Shown in pieces: positions 17,297 to 25,190 of a stretch of 64,000 nt of DNA (the first letter of the stretch is position 1; the number at the start of each line of letters is the position of its first letter). The position numbers were made by a program, and so were the translations under genes. Origin of the DNA: JACMQW01 sp964536965 (lineage in GTDB: Bacteria; Bdellovibrionota; UBA1018); NCBI GenBank assembly GCA_964536965.1, contig CAZIAL010000002.1, positions 1-64,000 of the forward strand, given 5' to 3'. The notes beneath the pieces were generated by a model, which saw nothing but the letters and a program-made list of their open reading frames with translations, had not been told where the DNA came from and ran no database searches.

Positions 17297-18094
17297 TTAC
17301 ACCAATCCTTCGAATTTCGGTTTTCGCTTCTCGACGAACGCGCCCATGCCTTCGCGCTGATCGTGGGAGTTCATCAGTCTTCCGAACGCATGCGCTTCCG
17401 CATCGATTTTCGTATTCAGTCCCATGGCTTCGGTGAACTCCACCATCAGGCTCTTCGCCTTCGAAACCGCGGACGCGCTTTGTTGCGCGATCGTCTTCGC
17501 ATGTTCGAGAGCGGCCGGAAGAAATCCTTCGGCGGGCAGAACGTGGTTGCAGAGACCCATGCGGAGGGCTTCGTCCGCCTTCACGCGGCGGCCGGAATAG
17601 ACGAGTTCCTTCGCGCGTGGAAGTCCCACGGCGCGCGCGAGGCGGAAACATCCCCCGAAACCCGGAATGATCCCCAGGCCCACTTCGGGTTGGCCGAAGA
17701 CCGCCTTTTCGCTCGCGAGAATGAAGTCGCAGGCGAGTGCCATTTCGGTGCCCCCGCCAAGCGCGAATCCGTTTACGGCCGCGATCGTCGGTTTCGTCAT
17801 CGTCTCGAGAAGTTTCGCCACCGCGTGGCCGGCCTGCGCGAAGGCAACGCCGTCGGCCGGCGTGAGCTGGTGCATTTCCGCGATGTCCGCGCCGGCGATG
17901 AACGCTTTCTCGCCTTCGCCCGTGAGAACGAGCACACGCACGGTCGTATCGCTCGCGATCTTCCCGAGCGCGTCGCGCAGTTCCTTTAGCGTTTCCCCGT
18001 TCAGCGCGTTCAGCGCTTTCGGGCGATTAATTTTCAGGACGGCGATGCCGGGATCGACTCGCTCAATCAGAAGATTCGTATACTGCGTATTCAT
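17297..18094 (-). CDS. Enoyl-CoA hydratase (crotonase family)
   Basis: 265 residues. Both catalytic Glu are present: in ALGGGTEMALAC and in QPEVGLGIIPG. The oxyanion-hole loops are AFIAGADI and GFALGGG. This would hydrate crotonyl-CoA to 3-hydroxybutyryl-CoA. Its ATG overlaps the stop of the dehydrogenase gene by 4 bases. Confidence 0.9.
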   Translation of the reverse strand: MNTQYTNLLIERVDPGIAVLKINRPKALNALNGETLKELRDALGKIASDTTVRVLVLTGEGEKAFIAGADIAEMHQLTPADGVAFAQAGHAVAKLLETMTKPTIAAVNGFALGGGTEMALACDFILASEKAVFGQPEVGLGIIPGFGGCFRLARAVGLPRAKELVYSGRRVKADEALRMGLCNHVLPAEGFLPAALEHAKTIAQQSASAVSKAKSLMVEFTEAMGLNTKIDAEAHAFGRLMNSHDQREGMGAFVEKRKPKFEGLV

Positions 18095-18984
18095 TTCGCA
18101 CCCCAGCGCATGGCTTTCGGCATTTCCGGATTGGCGTAGTCGTAAAAGCCCTTCGCGTTCTTTCGGCCATACCAGCCCGCGGAAACCATCTGCTTCAGCA
18201 GCGGGCTCGGGCGGTATTTCGAATCGGAAAGCCCCGTGTGCAGGACTTCCATGATCGCGAGGCAGGTATCCAGGCCGATGAAATCAGCGAGGGTCAGCGG
18301 TCCCATCGGCTGGTTCGTTCCGAGCTTCATCGCAGCGTCGACATCTTCGACCGTGGCGATCCCTTCGTAAACGACCTGCACCGCTTCGTTGATCATCGGC
18401 ATGAGGATTCGATTCACGGCGAAGCCGGGGATGTCCTGGACGGAGACGAAGGTCTTCCCCATTTTTTCCGCGGCGGCCTTCACGGCGGCGAACGTCTCGT
18501 CGCTCGTCTGGATCGCGCGGATGCCTTCCACGAGTTTCATCACCGGAACCGGATTCATGAAGTGCATGCCGGCCACGAGCGCAGGGCGCTTCGTCTGGGC
18601 CGCGATGAGCGTGATCGAAATCGAGGACGTATTAGTCGCGAGGATCGCGCCGGGCTTGCAGACTTCGTCGAGCTGCTTGAACAGCTGGAACTTCAGGGTC
18701 GGGTTTTCCGTCACCGCTTCGATAACGAGGTCGCAGTCTTTCAGGTCGGCCATGCCGTTTACGCAGGTGATTCCGGCCATCGTCTTCGTGGCGACGTCTT
18801 CGGTGATTTTTGCCTTTTCGACGAGCTTCTTCAGGCCCGCGGCGATTTTCGTTTTGCCCTTCTCGGCCGTCGGGAGGTCGCGGTCCGCGAGTAAAACCGT
18901 GTATCCGGCCTGGGCAGCGACTTGCGCGATCCCTCCGCCCATCTGTCCAGAACCGAGAACCCCAACTTTTTGGATAGACACCAC
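18091..18984 (-). CDS. 3-hydroxybutyryl-CoA dehydrogenase
   Basis: 297 residues, the single-domain Hbd length. The NAD motif GVLGSGQMGGGIAQ begins at about residue 8. The catalytic His is in GMHFMNPVPVM, with the Glu partner in LVIEAVTE. No ATG fits; I chose the GTG at 18984 because GGAGG lies 8 bases upstream and the NAD-binding strand follows at once (a second GTG is the next codon). First gene of the acyl-CoA operon, 55 bases after mnmE on the same strand. Confidence 0.88.
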   Translation of the reverse strand: MVSIQKVGVLGSGQMGGGIAQVAAQAGYTVLLADRDLPTAEKGKTKIAAGLKKLVEKAKITEDVATKTMAGITCVNGMADLKDCDLVIEAVTENPTLKFQLFKQLDEVCKPGAILATNTSSISITLIAAQTKRPALVAGMHFMNPVPVMKLVEGIRAIQTSDETFAAVKAAAEKMGKTFVSVQDIPGFAVNRILMPMINEAVQVVYEGIATVEDVDAAMKLGTNQPMGPLTLADFIGLDTCLAIMEVLHTGLSDSKYRPSPLLKQMVSAGWYGRKNAKGFYDYANPEMPKAMRWGAK

Positions 18985-19039
18985 GCGACAAACCTCCGGA
19001 AGTATTGAAAAGTGCAAACGAACTTCACCTGAAGCCGTC

Positions 19040-20458
19040 TTATTTTCCAATACAAAATTCGGAGAAAATCCGGCCCAGAATATCGTCAGGAAGCGTCTGG
19101 CCAATCACCGGTCCGATCGCGACCAAGGCCTGTCGAAGATCCGCGGCGAAGAGATCCTCCTCCGTGGCTTCCATTGCACGCTCAAGATGTAAAAGCGTCG
19201 CACGAACGGCGGCCAAGTGATCGAGTCGCGTGAGCAAAACCTCTCCGGCCTCGCGATGCACGAACCGTTCACAAAACTGAACGATCCCATCGGCGGCTTC
19301 CTGGACCCCTTCGGCGTCGACTGAAGAAATCCAGTGGGCGTCGCGAATTCCGAGTCTTTTCTGCAGCTCATGCGCGATCGTCTTCCCGGCGGGATGGACC
19401 AGATCTTTCTTCGTAAAAATAAGGAGCGCACGGTCCGGCGCGATCCCGAGGGATCGCCAAACCGCTTCGGTCTCGTCTGCCTCGATCGCTCCCAGGCCCG
19501 CATCCGAGATTAAAAGGACGAATTCCGCTTCGCGCCCCGCGCGGAGACTTCTTTCGATTCCTTCGCGCTCGATTCGATCCCCCGTGTGCGCTCGAACTCC
19601 CGCCGTATCGTGGAGCCGCAACGTGACGGACCCTTGACCAGACGCATTTCTCGATGCCCGCAAGGTCAGGCTTTCGCGAACGACATCTCGGGTGGTGCCC
19701 GCGATGTCGGATACGATCGAACGTTCCTCACCCAAAAGGGCGTTAAAAAAACTCGATTTTCCGGCATTCGGGCGCCCGACGAACGCGACCGGAATTCCCT
19801 CCTGGATGTGTCGCCCTCGTTCGAAAGAAGACTCGAGGCGCGAGAGTCGTTCGCGGATCTCCTCGAGTCGACGCTTCAGCGTAGGGAGCGCGAGTTCTTC
19901 GACGTCCTGATCCGCGAAATCGATTCCAAGTTCCGACATTGTCGCGAGCTTTCGCATTGCCTCGGCGAGATCTCCCACCCACTTCGCCTGGGAGCCGCCC
20001 ATCTTTTCAAGCGCAAGCTTCGCCGCCTCCTCATTCCGCGCGGCGATCAGGTCGGCCACCGCTTCGGCTTCCGCCACGGTAGACTTTCCATTCCGGACAG
20101 CCCGAAAGCTGAATTCTCCCGGAAGGGCTTGCCGGGAGCCGAGCCGGGTCAGCGACTCGAGCACTCGGCCGGCAACGACCGCGCCGCCATGGAGAAAAAG
20201 CTCCGCCCCGTCCTCTCCGGTGTGGCTTCTGGGAGCGATAAAATAGGTCGCCATTCCGTCGTCCAGCGTTTCGCCATTTCCATCGCGAAGCTTCGCGCGA
20301 AATAGTTCGCGCGGCACCGTCCCGAGTTCCCCACCCACGAGCAAAGCAAGAATCTCGCGCGAACGCGGGCCGCTCATCCTTACTACGGAGAGAGCCCCCC
20401 CGGTCGGGGTGGCCAGCGCATGGATCGTATCGGTTGCGAGGTATGGCTGGAGCGTCAC
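19040..20458 (-). CDS. mnmE: tRNA modification GTPase MnmE (TrmE)
   Basis: 472 residues. It has an N-terminal formyl-THF-binding domain, then a G domain inserted in the helical domain (P-loop GRPNAGKSS, switch DIAGTTRD, then TKKD), and ends in the signature FCIGK (CxGK). It works with MnmG on U34 of tRNA. The start is a GTG. It lies 39 bases after yidC, the common yidC-mnmE order; no jag gene lies between them. Confidence 0.95.
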   Translation of the reverse strand: MTLQPYLATDTIHALATPTGGALSVVRMSGPRSREILALLVGGELGTVPRELFRAKLRDGNGETLDDGMATYFIAPRSHTGEDGAELFLHGGAVVAGRVLESLTRLGSRQALPGEFSFRAVRNGKSTVAEAEAVADLIAARNEEAAKLALEKMGGSQAKWVGDLAEAMRKLATMSELGIDFADQDVEELALPTLKRRLEEIRERLSRLESSFERGRHIQEGIPVAFVGRPNAGKSSFFNALLGEERSIVSDIAGTTRDVVRESLTLRASRNASGQGSVTLRLHDTAGVRAHTGDRIEREGIERSLRAGREAEFVLLISDAGLGAIEADETEAVWRSLGIAPDRALLIFTKKDLVHPAGKTIAHELQKRLGIRDAHWISSVDAEGVQEAADGIVQFCERFVHREAGEVLLTRLDHLAAVRATLLHLERAMEATEEDLFAADLRQALVAIGPVIGQTLPDDILGRIFSEFCIGK

Positions 20459-20497
20459 ACTACCACTCTCTGCTATGCGGCTTAAAACCGCGGATGA

Positions 20498-22090
20498 TTA
20501 GGTGGTCACGGTTGCGGCGGTCGTCACGGTGGGCGTCGCGAACTTCTTGTTCAGGTACTGCTGCTGAACGATCGAAGCGGCGGCGTTCACGAGCATGTAC
20601 ACGGTCAGTCCGGCAGGTAGATTTACCATAAGGAGACCGAAAAACAGCGGCATCCACTGAAGCATTTTCGCCTGCATCGGATCGGTAGCCGTGGACGGCG
20701 TGATCTTCTGCTGGAGCCACATCAGTCCGGTGAGGAGCACCGGCGTGATGTAAAGCGGGTCTTTCAACGAAAGGTCCGTGATCCATCCGAAAAACGGCGC
20801 GTGATAAAGTTCGATCGAGCTATAGAGCACGCGGTAAAGGGCGAAGAAAACCGGCATCTGAACGAGGATCGGCAAGCATCCGGAAACCGGGTTGTAACCC
20901 TGGGTCCGCATGAACGTGATCATTTCGCGATTCAGGGCCTCTTTGTCGTCCTTATATTTCTCGCGAAGCGCGTTCATCTGCGGCTGGAGAACCGCGATCT
21001 TTTTCATGCTCTTCATCGACTTATAGGTGAGCGGAAAGGTGAGAATCTTAATCAGCAGGGTGAGGAGGACGATGGCCCAGCCCCAGTTTCCGACCTCTCC
21101 GTGGATCCACTTCATCACTTTTAGGATTGGATACGCGAAGAAGGTGAACCACCCGAAGTCGATCGTGAGATCGAGGGAGGGCTCAACCGAACGCAGGACG
21201 TTCATTTCCTTCGGACCGAAGTACACTTTCATCGGGATGCGGATCGCGTTGCCCTGGACGGGATAAACGAGACTGATCTTAGAATGTTTTTCGGCCAGCT
21301 TCTGGGCAAGGGCGGACGAGGCCGGCATTCCCGGCACGATGGAAAAAAGAAAATAGCGGTTCTGGGTTCCGATCCACTTCGTAACGCCCGGAAGCTGCTG
21401 GGTCGGCTCGACGTCGTTCAGCGCGAACCGTTCGAGCGTCGTATCGGTGTACTGGAGAAGCTGGCGATCCGCTTCTTCGGGATCTTCCGCCGGGCCCTTG
21501 GAATCGATCGAAATGAACGCGAATCCCGGTTTCTTCGTTTTAAACTCCGCCGCGATGACCAGGTCGACGTAATTCAGGTTCGGTCCGTAAGTGTATTCGC
21601 GGGTAAGCTTCAGGTTCGCGTCTTCGTAAGTCCAGATGGCGCCGCCTTCGGAGGCTCTCATCGTGCCCTGAACATTGTTCGCGTAAGCGAGTTCCGGCGA
21701 ATCGAAGGCAAGTTCACCTTCTCCGGCCGGGTTCTGGGTGACCGTGAACAAGTCCACCGGGGGCGCGTCCTTCTTGGATTCGCGGCGGTATTCGGTGAGG
21801 TTCCAGCCGGTGAAAAACTTTCCGGCATCCCCGATCATCGCGCGACCCGTCCCGGTCACGATCTCCGTGCTTTTCGCGACGACGTTCGTCGCGGGAACTG
21901 GCGTCGCCACCGCCCCGGAACCGACGACCGCGCTCGCGGCGGGAGCTCCGGCCGTCGTCGGCGCGGACATTTGTGCGCCGCTCGAAGGGGTGGAGTGCGG
22001 CTTTACCATGCGGGGTTCGATATAATATTTCTGCCAACCCACGAAGAAGAGCAGCGAAAGTCCGATGGCGAAAATAGTCTTACGATCCAT
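20498..22090 (-). CDS. yidC: Membrane protein insertase YidC
   Basis: 530 residues. The first hydrophobic segment (FAIGLSLLFFVGW) is followed by an Ala/Thr/Ser/Pro-rich linker (about residues 35-75). The periplasmic P1 domain follows, then the conserved C-terminal five-helix insertase core (ILTFPLTYKSMKSMKK, QMPVFFALYRVL, FGLLMVNLPAGLTVYM). I use the ATG at 22090 with AAGGA 7 bases upstream; the frame runs further upstream but that part is the yidD region. It overlaps yidD by 11 bases. Confidence 0.94.
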   Translation of the reverse strand: MDRKTIFAIGLSLLFFVGWQKYYIEPRMVKPHSTPSSGAQMSAPTTAGAPAASAVVGSGAVATPVPATNVVAKSTEIVTGTGRAMIGDAGKFFTGWNLTEYRRESKKDAPPVDLFTVTQNPAGEGELAFDSPELAYANNVQGTMRASEGGAIWTYEDANLKLTREYTYGPNLNYVDLVIAAEFKTKKPGFAFISIDSKGPAEDPEEADRQLLQYTDTTLERFALNDVEPTQQLPGVTKWIGTQNRYFLFSIVPGMPASSALAQKLAEKHSKISLVYPVQGNAIRIPMKVYFGPKEMNVLRSVEPSLDLTIDFGWFTFFAYPILKVMKWIHGEVGNWGWAIVLLTLLIKILTFPLTYKSMKSMKKIAVLQPQMNALREKYKDDKEALNREMITFMRTQGYNPVSGCLPILVQMPVFFALYRVLYSSIELYHAPFFGWITDLSLKDPLYITPVLLTGLMWLQQKITPSTATDPMQAKMLQWMPLFFGLLMVNLPAGLTVYMLVNAAASIVQQQYLNKKFATPTVTTAATVTT

Positions 22091-22352
22091 ATTTTTTTCC
22101 TTCTTCTCCGGAACGCGGCGGAACCGGGTCGAATCCCGCGCCACCCCAGGGTTGGCAACGACAGATCCGGCGGAGACCGAGCCATCCTCCGCGCGCAAGC
22201 CCATGGGTTTCCAGAGCTTCGCCGACGTATACGCTACACGTCGGTTCGAACCGGCAACCGAACATCGGGCCGGCGATCGCATGGAGAAATGGCGATAAGA
22301 TCTTTCTATACAGACTAACGAGCGCGTTTGAAACGAGCCATTTCGCGCTCAT
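22080..22352 (-). CDS. yidD: Membrane protein insertion efficiency factor YidD
   Basis: About 90 residues with the YidD core: LYRKILSPFL, then the Cys-containing GCRFEPTCSVY and RRICRCQPWG, ending GFDPVP. It assists YidC and is attached to the inner membrane by an amphipathic N-terminus. The start is uncertain: the Met at 22352 lies inside the rnpA frame and lacks a clear ribosome site, and a longer frame (to 22406) exists. It overlaps rnpA upstream and yidC downstream, which suggests translational coupling. Confidence 0.88.
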   Translation of the reverse strand: MSAKWLVSNALVSLYRKILSPFLHAIAGPMFGCRFEPTCSVYVGEALETHGLARGGWLGLRRICRCQPWGGAGFDPVPPRSGEEGKKYGS

Positions 22353-22716
22353 GGGAGAACTCCTCGAGTACCGCGAGCCGAAGCCGGCGGGCATATTCGA
22401 AGTCAAGTTTGCGAGTGCCCGAAACCACGACGTTGTAGTCGTAGCTTCCGAGCTTCTCTTTCACATGGCGAAAGCTTTCCCGAAGGGCGCGTTTCACGCG
22501 GTTTCGCTCGACGGAATTGCACTTCGCTTTAATCGTCACGCCGAGACGGAAATGTCCGAGCGAGTTCGGAATGCGGAAGATCGCGCACTCGCGCAAGCGC
22601 AAGACTTCGCTGCCCTGGAAGAACCGCCGGTACTCCCAGGTAAAATGAAGGCGATATTCAGGTCCGAAGGAAAGATTACTTCGAGGCAACGGTAGTCGCG
22701 AGACGCTTGCGTCCAC
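22315..22716 (-). CDS. rnpA: Ribonuclease P protein component
   Basis: RnpA binds the RNase P RNA for 5' maturation of tRNA. The family core CNSVERNRVKRALRESFR is clear in the second half, preceded by FRLGVTIKAK. No ATG is available. The listed start is a GTG at 22716, inside rpmH; a TTG at 22689 is an equally likely start and would trim 9 residues. Up to 133 residues. It sits between rpmH and yidD as in most bacteria. Confidence 0.9.
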   Translation of the reverse strand: MDASVSRLPLPRSNLSFGPEYRLHFTWEYRRFFQGSEVLRLRECAIFRIPNSLGHFRLGVTIKAKCNSVERNRVKRALRESFRHVKEKLGSYDYNVVVSGTRKLDFEYARRLRLAVLEEFSHEREMARFKRAR

Positions 22717-22825
22717 GCGTGCGGCGTCGTGCGAGCACTTTCTTTCCGTTGGCGGTTTTCATGCGTGCGCGGAAACCGTGGCGGCGACGACGCTTTGTGC
22801 GAGAGGGTTGGAGTGTCCGTTTCAT
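22676..22825 (-). CDS. rpmH: 50S ribosomal protein L34
   Basis: 49 residues, very basic: starts MKRTLQPSRTKRRRRHGFRA and contains RTRGRKRLATTVASK. The start at 22825 and TAA stop at 22676 are clear. L34 is usually 44-46 residues, so this has a few extra at the C-terminus. First gene of the leftward rpmH-rnpA-yidD-yidC-mnmE run, divergent from dnaA across 249 bp. Confidence 0.95.
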   Translation of the reverse strand: MKRTLQPSRTKRRRRHGFRARMKTANGKKVLARRRTRGRKRLATTVASK

Positions 22826-22998
22826 ATACTAAGTCCTCGAAAATGCTTAAATAGAGAGGTTTGGGTTTACTCAAAGGCCCCCCGTGTCGTCAAGGGGAGG
22901 TTGTCAGTTCAAGAATTCCCATGCTAAGCAACTCAACTCCCGAGGGTTGAACGTGTCTCAACGCCCCTCTCGGCGAGGCCCCAAACCGGGAAGGTTTC

Positions 22999-23017
22999 GG
23001 GATCAAACAGGGATCAA
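22999..23017. repeat. Direct repeat GGGATCAA x2 upstream of dnaA
   Basis: GGGATCAA occurs at 22999-23006 and 23010-23017, 11 bp apart (about one helical turn), 58 bp before the dnaA start. This is the only clear pattern I see in the 249-bp rpmH-dnaA gap. The gap shows no TTATCCACA or ATCCCCA boxes. A regulatory role in dnaA transcription is possible but unproven. Confidence 0.3.
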
Positions 23018-23074
23018 TGGGACCGAATTCGAGTCGTTCGGTAACATTTACAGCGGTTGTAGGCAGTAAGTAGT

Positions 23075-24568
23075 ATGCGCACTCTTTTACAGCAGGATGA
23101 ATCCCAGTGGCCTGAGCTCTGGCGTGCCGTTTATCGGCACCTGGAGACCGAAGGGACCCTGACCCCCCAGCAGCTCCAACTCTGGATCGCTCCGCTTCGC
23201 CTTCTGGGGATTGAAGATGCCAACACGCTCGATGGGGGCCAGCTTACCGTGAAGATGGGCGCCCAGACAGACTTTGCAAGTCACTGGATTTCCACGCATT
23301 TTCAGCCCCAGCTCGAACAGGCGTTTACCCAGATTTTAGGGCAGCCGGCGTCGCTGGCTCTCTGGGTCGCGCCCACGGATGGTGCCTCGCAGACCGTGGA
23401 AGCCCCTGCGAATGAGTTTCGTCGCGGACATTCCGAAGATGCTGGAGCGGGCGGTGCGTCCGCCAACGAATCGTTGACCTCGGCCGGCTTGCCGTCGGTA
23501 CCGGATTCCGGCGTCCTCTGGGGCGCCATGAGCCGCTCACCGCAGACCCAGTCGACGCAGTTCGATCCGCGTTACACTTTCGAGACCTTTGTCGTCGGCG
23601 CCTCGAACCAGTTCGCCCACGCCTCGGCCTTCGCCGTTTCGCAGAATCCGGCTCGCCAGTACAACCCGCTCTTTCTCTACTCGCAGCCGGGCCTGGGGAA
23701 GACCCACCTTCTCCACGCGATTGCAAACCACGTCCTGGCGCAAAATCCGAACGCGCGGGTCCTCTATATTTCCGCCGAACGATTCGTAAACGAGATGATC
23801 GAGTCGATCCAGCACCATAAAACGACGGAATTTCGCAAAAAGTACCGCGACAGCTACGACGTCATCCTTTTCGACGACATCCAGTTCATCGCCGGCAAAG
23901 AGCGCACGGAAGAGGAATTCTTTCACACCTTTAACGCCCTCCATTCCTCGAAACGCCAAATCGTGCTGACAAGCGATCGTCCGCCGAAAGAAATCGAAGG
24001 CCTGGAAGAACGGCTCCGGACCCGCTTCGAATGGGGTCTGATCGCCGACATTACGCCGCCCGAAATCGAAACCCGGATCGCGATTCTCAAGGCGAAAGCC
24101 GAGCGCGACGACATCTATCTTCCGGACGAAGTGGCGACGTTCCTAGCGACGTATATCAAGTCGAACGTCCGCGAACTCGAAGGCGTGCTGATCAAGCTTC
24201 AGGCCCATGCTTCGCTCACCGGAGCGGAGCTCTCGCTCGAACTCGCCAAGCAACAGCTGAAACTCGTCGTCCCGGAAGAGGGCTCGAACTACACGATCGA
24301 GTCGATTCAGACGGCGGTGGCGAAACACTTCCGGATCAAGCCCTCCGATTTTAAATCGAATTCCAAACAGCGCTCCGTTGCCCGCCCGCGCCAGATCGCG
24401 ATGTTCCTGATTCGGAAATACACGAGCCTCGGATTTAAAGAAATCGGCCACTATTTCGGAAACCGCGACCACACGACGATCATGCACGCGTGCCGCGAGA
24501 TCGAGAAAAAGATCGATGCGGATCCGGAGATCAAGGACGCGGTGGAAGCGATCCAGAACCTCTTGTAG
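23075..24568 (+). CDS. dnaA: Chromosomal replication initiator DnaA, atypical in Walker A and domain IV
   Basis: 497 residues. Domain I is about 1-95, a low-complexity linker about 100-160, the AAA+ ATPase about 165-400, and the DNA-binding domain IV about 405-497. Walker B is ILFDDIQF. Walker A reads YSQPGLGKTH where E. coli has YGGTGLGKTH, so the first Gly of GxxxxGKT is Ser203. In domain IV the RDHTT signature is kept (D465, H466, T467). Three E. coli base-contacting positions differ: Arg399 is Lys431, Leu422 is Phe454, Pro423 is Lys455. The neighbouring origin has ATCCCCA boxes instead of ATCCACA, which may be the matching change. A terminator follows the gene. Confidence 0.96.
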   Translation: MRTLLQQDESQWPELWRAVYRHLETEGTLTPQQLQLWIAPLRLLGIEDANTLDGGQLTVKMGAQTDFASHWISTHFQPQLEQAFTQILGQPASLALWVAPTDGASQTVEAPANEFRRGHSEDAGAGGASANESLTSAGLPSVPDSGVLWGAMSRSPQTQSTQFDPRYTFETFVVGASNQFAHASAFAVSQNPARQYNPLFLYSQPGLGKTHLLHAIANHVLAQNPNARVLYISAERFVNEMIESIQHHKTTEFRKKYRDSYDVILFDDIQFIAGKERTEEEFFHTFNALHSSKRQIVLTSDRPPKEIEGLEERLRTRFEWGLIADITPPEIETRIAILKAKAERDDIYLPDEVATFLATYIKSNVRELEGVLIKLQAHASLTGAELSLELAKQQLKLVVPEEGSNYTIESIQTAVAKHFRIKPSDFKSNSKQRSVARPRQIAMFLIRKYTSLGFKEIGHYFGNRDHTTIMHACREIEKKIDADPEIKDAVEAIQNLL

Positions 24569-24592
24569 TTCCCTTCGATTCCCCTCTTTTCC

Positions 24593-24627
24593 AAAGGCCC
24601 CGAGTTAAAAACCCGGGGCCTTTTTTT
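24593..24627 (+). terminator. Intrinsic terminator after dnaA
   Basis: AAGGCCCCG (24594-24602) pairs with CGGGGCCTT (24614-24622) around an A-rich loop, followed by seven Ts from 24621. It ends the dnaA transcript just before the origin boxes begin. Confidence 0.9.
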
Positions 24628-24748
24628 GTGCTCTTTATTCAGTCAGTTTGCGCTTTCTCACAGACGTTTTGGTCCACTATTCAAATCGGAGTGGGTTTCC
24701 GGTGGATAAGACGGGGATAAACCTGCTCTATCCCCATCGCCAATTTAC

Positions 24749-24764
24749 TTATCCCCAGGGATAA
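24749..24764. promoter_or_regulatory. Overlapping inverted DnaA-box pair
   Basis: TTATCCCCAGGGATAA: the best-matching box TTATCCCCA (24749-24757) overlaps a reverse box TTATCCCTG (24756-24764). The canonical-like TTGTCCACA follows at 24772. This is the densest box group in the origin. Confidence 0.65.
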
Positions 24765-24859
24765 CCCCGAGTTGTCCACAATTTCAGAAATGTAAGCCCG
24801 TCGTTATTTAAGACTAATTTTCCTTTTCCCCATTTGGGGATGGAATTTCACCCGGATCC

Positions 24860-24878
24860 CTGGGGATATCATCCCCAG
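24860..24878. promoter_or_regulatory. Palindromic DnaA-box pair
   Basis: CTGGGGAT-ATC-ATCCCCAG: two ATCCCCA boxes in perfect head-to-head symmetry with a 3-base centre. Such symmetry may allow paired DnaA binding. Confidence 0.65.
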
Positions 24879-25157
24879 AGCTCGCCGACTGATGGGGATA
24901 ACTCGCCTTTATTGCCAATCCACGAAGAAGATTTAGCGGAATAGCGGTGTAAACAGCTCGTTTATGCGGGTTCATCCCCAATCGCGAGTTGAAAACTTGG
25001 GGATACCATGAGCATTCTACGGTTTCTGGGAATCATCCCCAAATTCGGGAATGTATCCCCGTGGAAATTCCACCAGGTTGGCTGGTGGGTTTCTTTCGGA
25101 GTTTCGCAGGGTTGAGTGGGAATTCCCCAATTCCACCGCCCCTATGACGACTACGAG

Positions 25158-25179
25158 TATTTATATATATAACTCTTAA
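25158..25179. promoter_or_regulatory. A+T-rich stretch, candidate DNA unwinding element
   Basis: TATTTATATATATAACTCTTAA is the only pure A+T-rich run in the gap. It lies at the dnaN-proximal end, after the last ATCCCC box (25053) and just before the dnaN ribosome site. It may be the unwinding element, the dnaN promoter -10 region, or both. Confidence 0.5.
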
Positions 25180-25190
25180 GAAGAGGCCGT

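Larger units (their letters stand above)
24660..25190. other. Chromosomal replication origin (oriC) between dnaA and dnaN
   Basis: This is the only gap above 300 bases, and it holds no gene. It is packed with boxes of core ATCCCC. Plus strand: 24728 CTATCCCCA, 24749 TTATCCCCA, 24869 TCATCCCCA, 24972 TCATCCCCA, 25033 TCATCCCCA, 25053 GTATCCCCG. Minus strand (plus-strand coordinates): 24712-24720, 24835-24843, 24861-24869, 24893-24901, 24998-25006. Variants: TTATCCACC (24701-24709, minus), TTATCCCTG (24756-24764, minus), TTGTCCACA (24772-24780). An A+T stretch lies at 25158-25179, next to dnaN. The box consensus NNATCCCCA differs from E. coli TTATCCACA at base 7. Confidence 0.85.

Noticed and set aside
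22826..23074. An origin upstream of dnaA
   Set aside because: No DnaA-type boxes and no A+T-rich run seen; the boxes are all between dnaA and dnaN.
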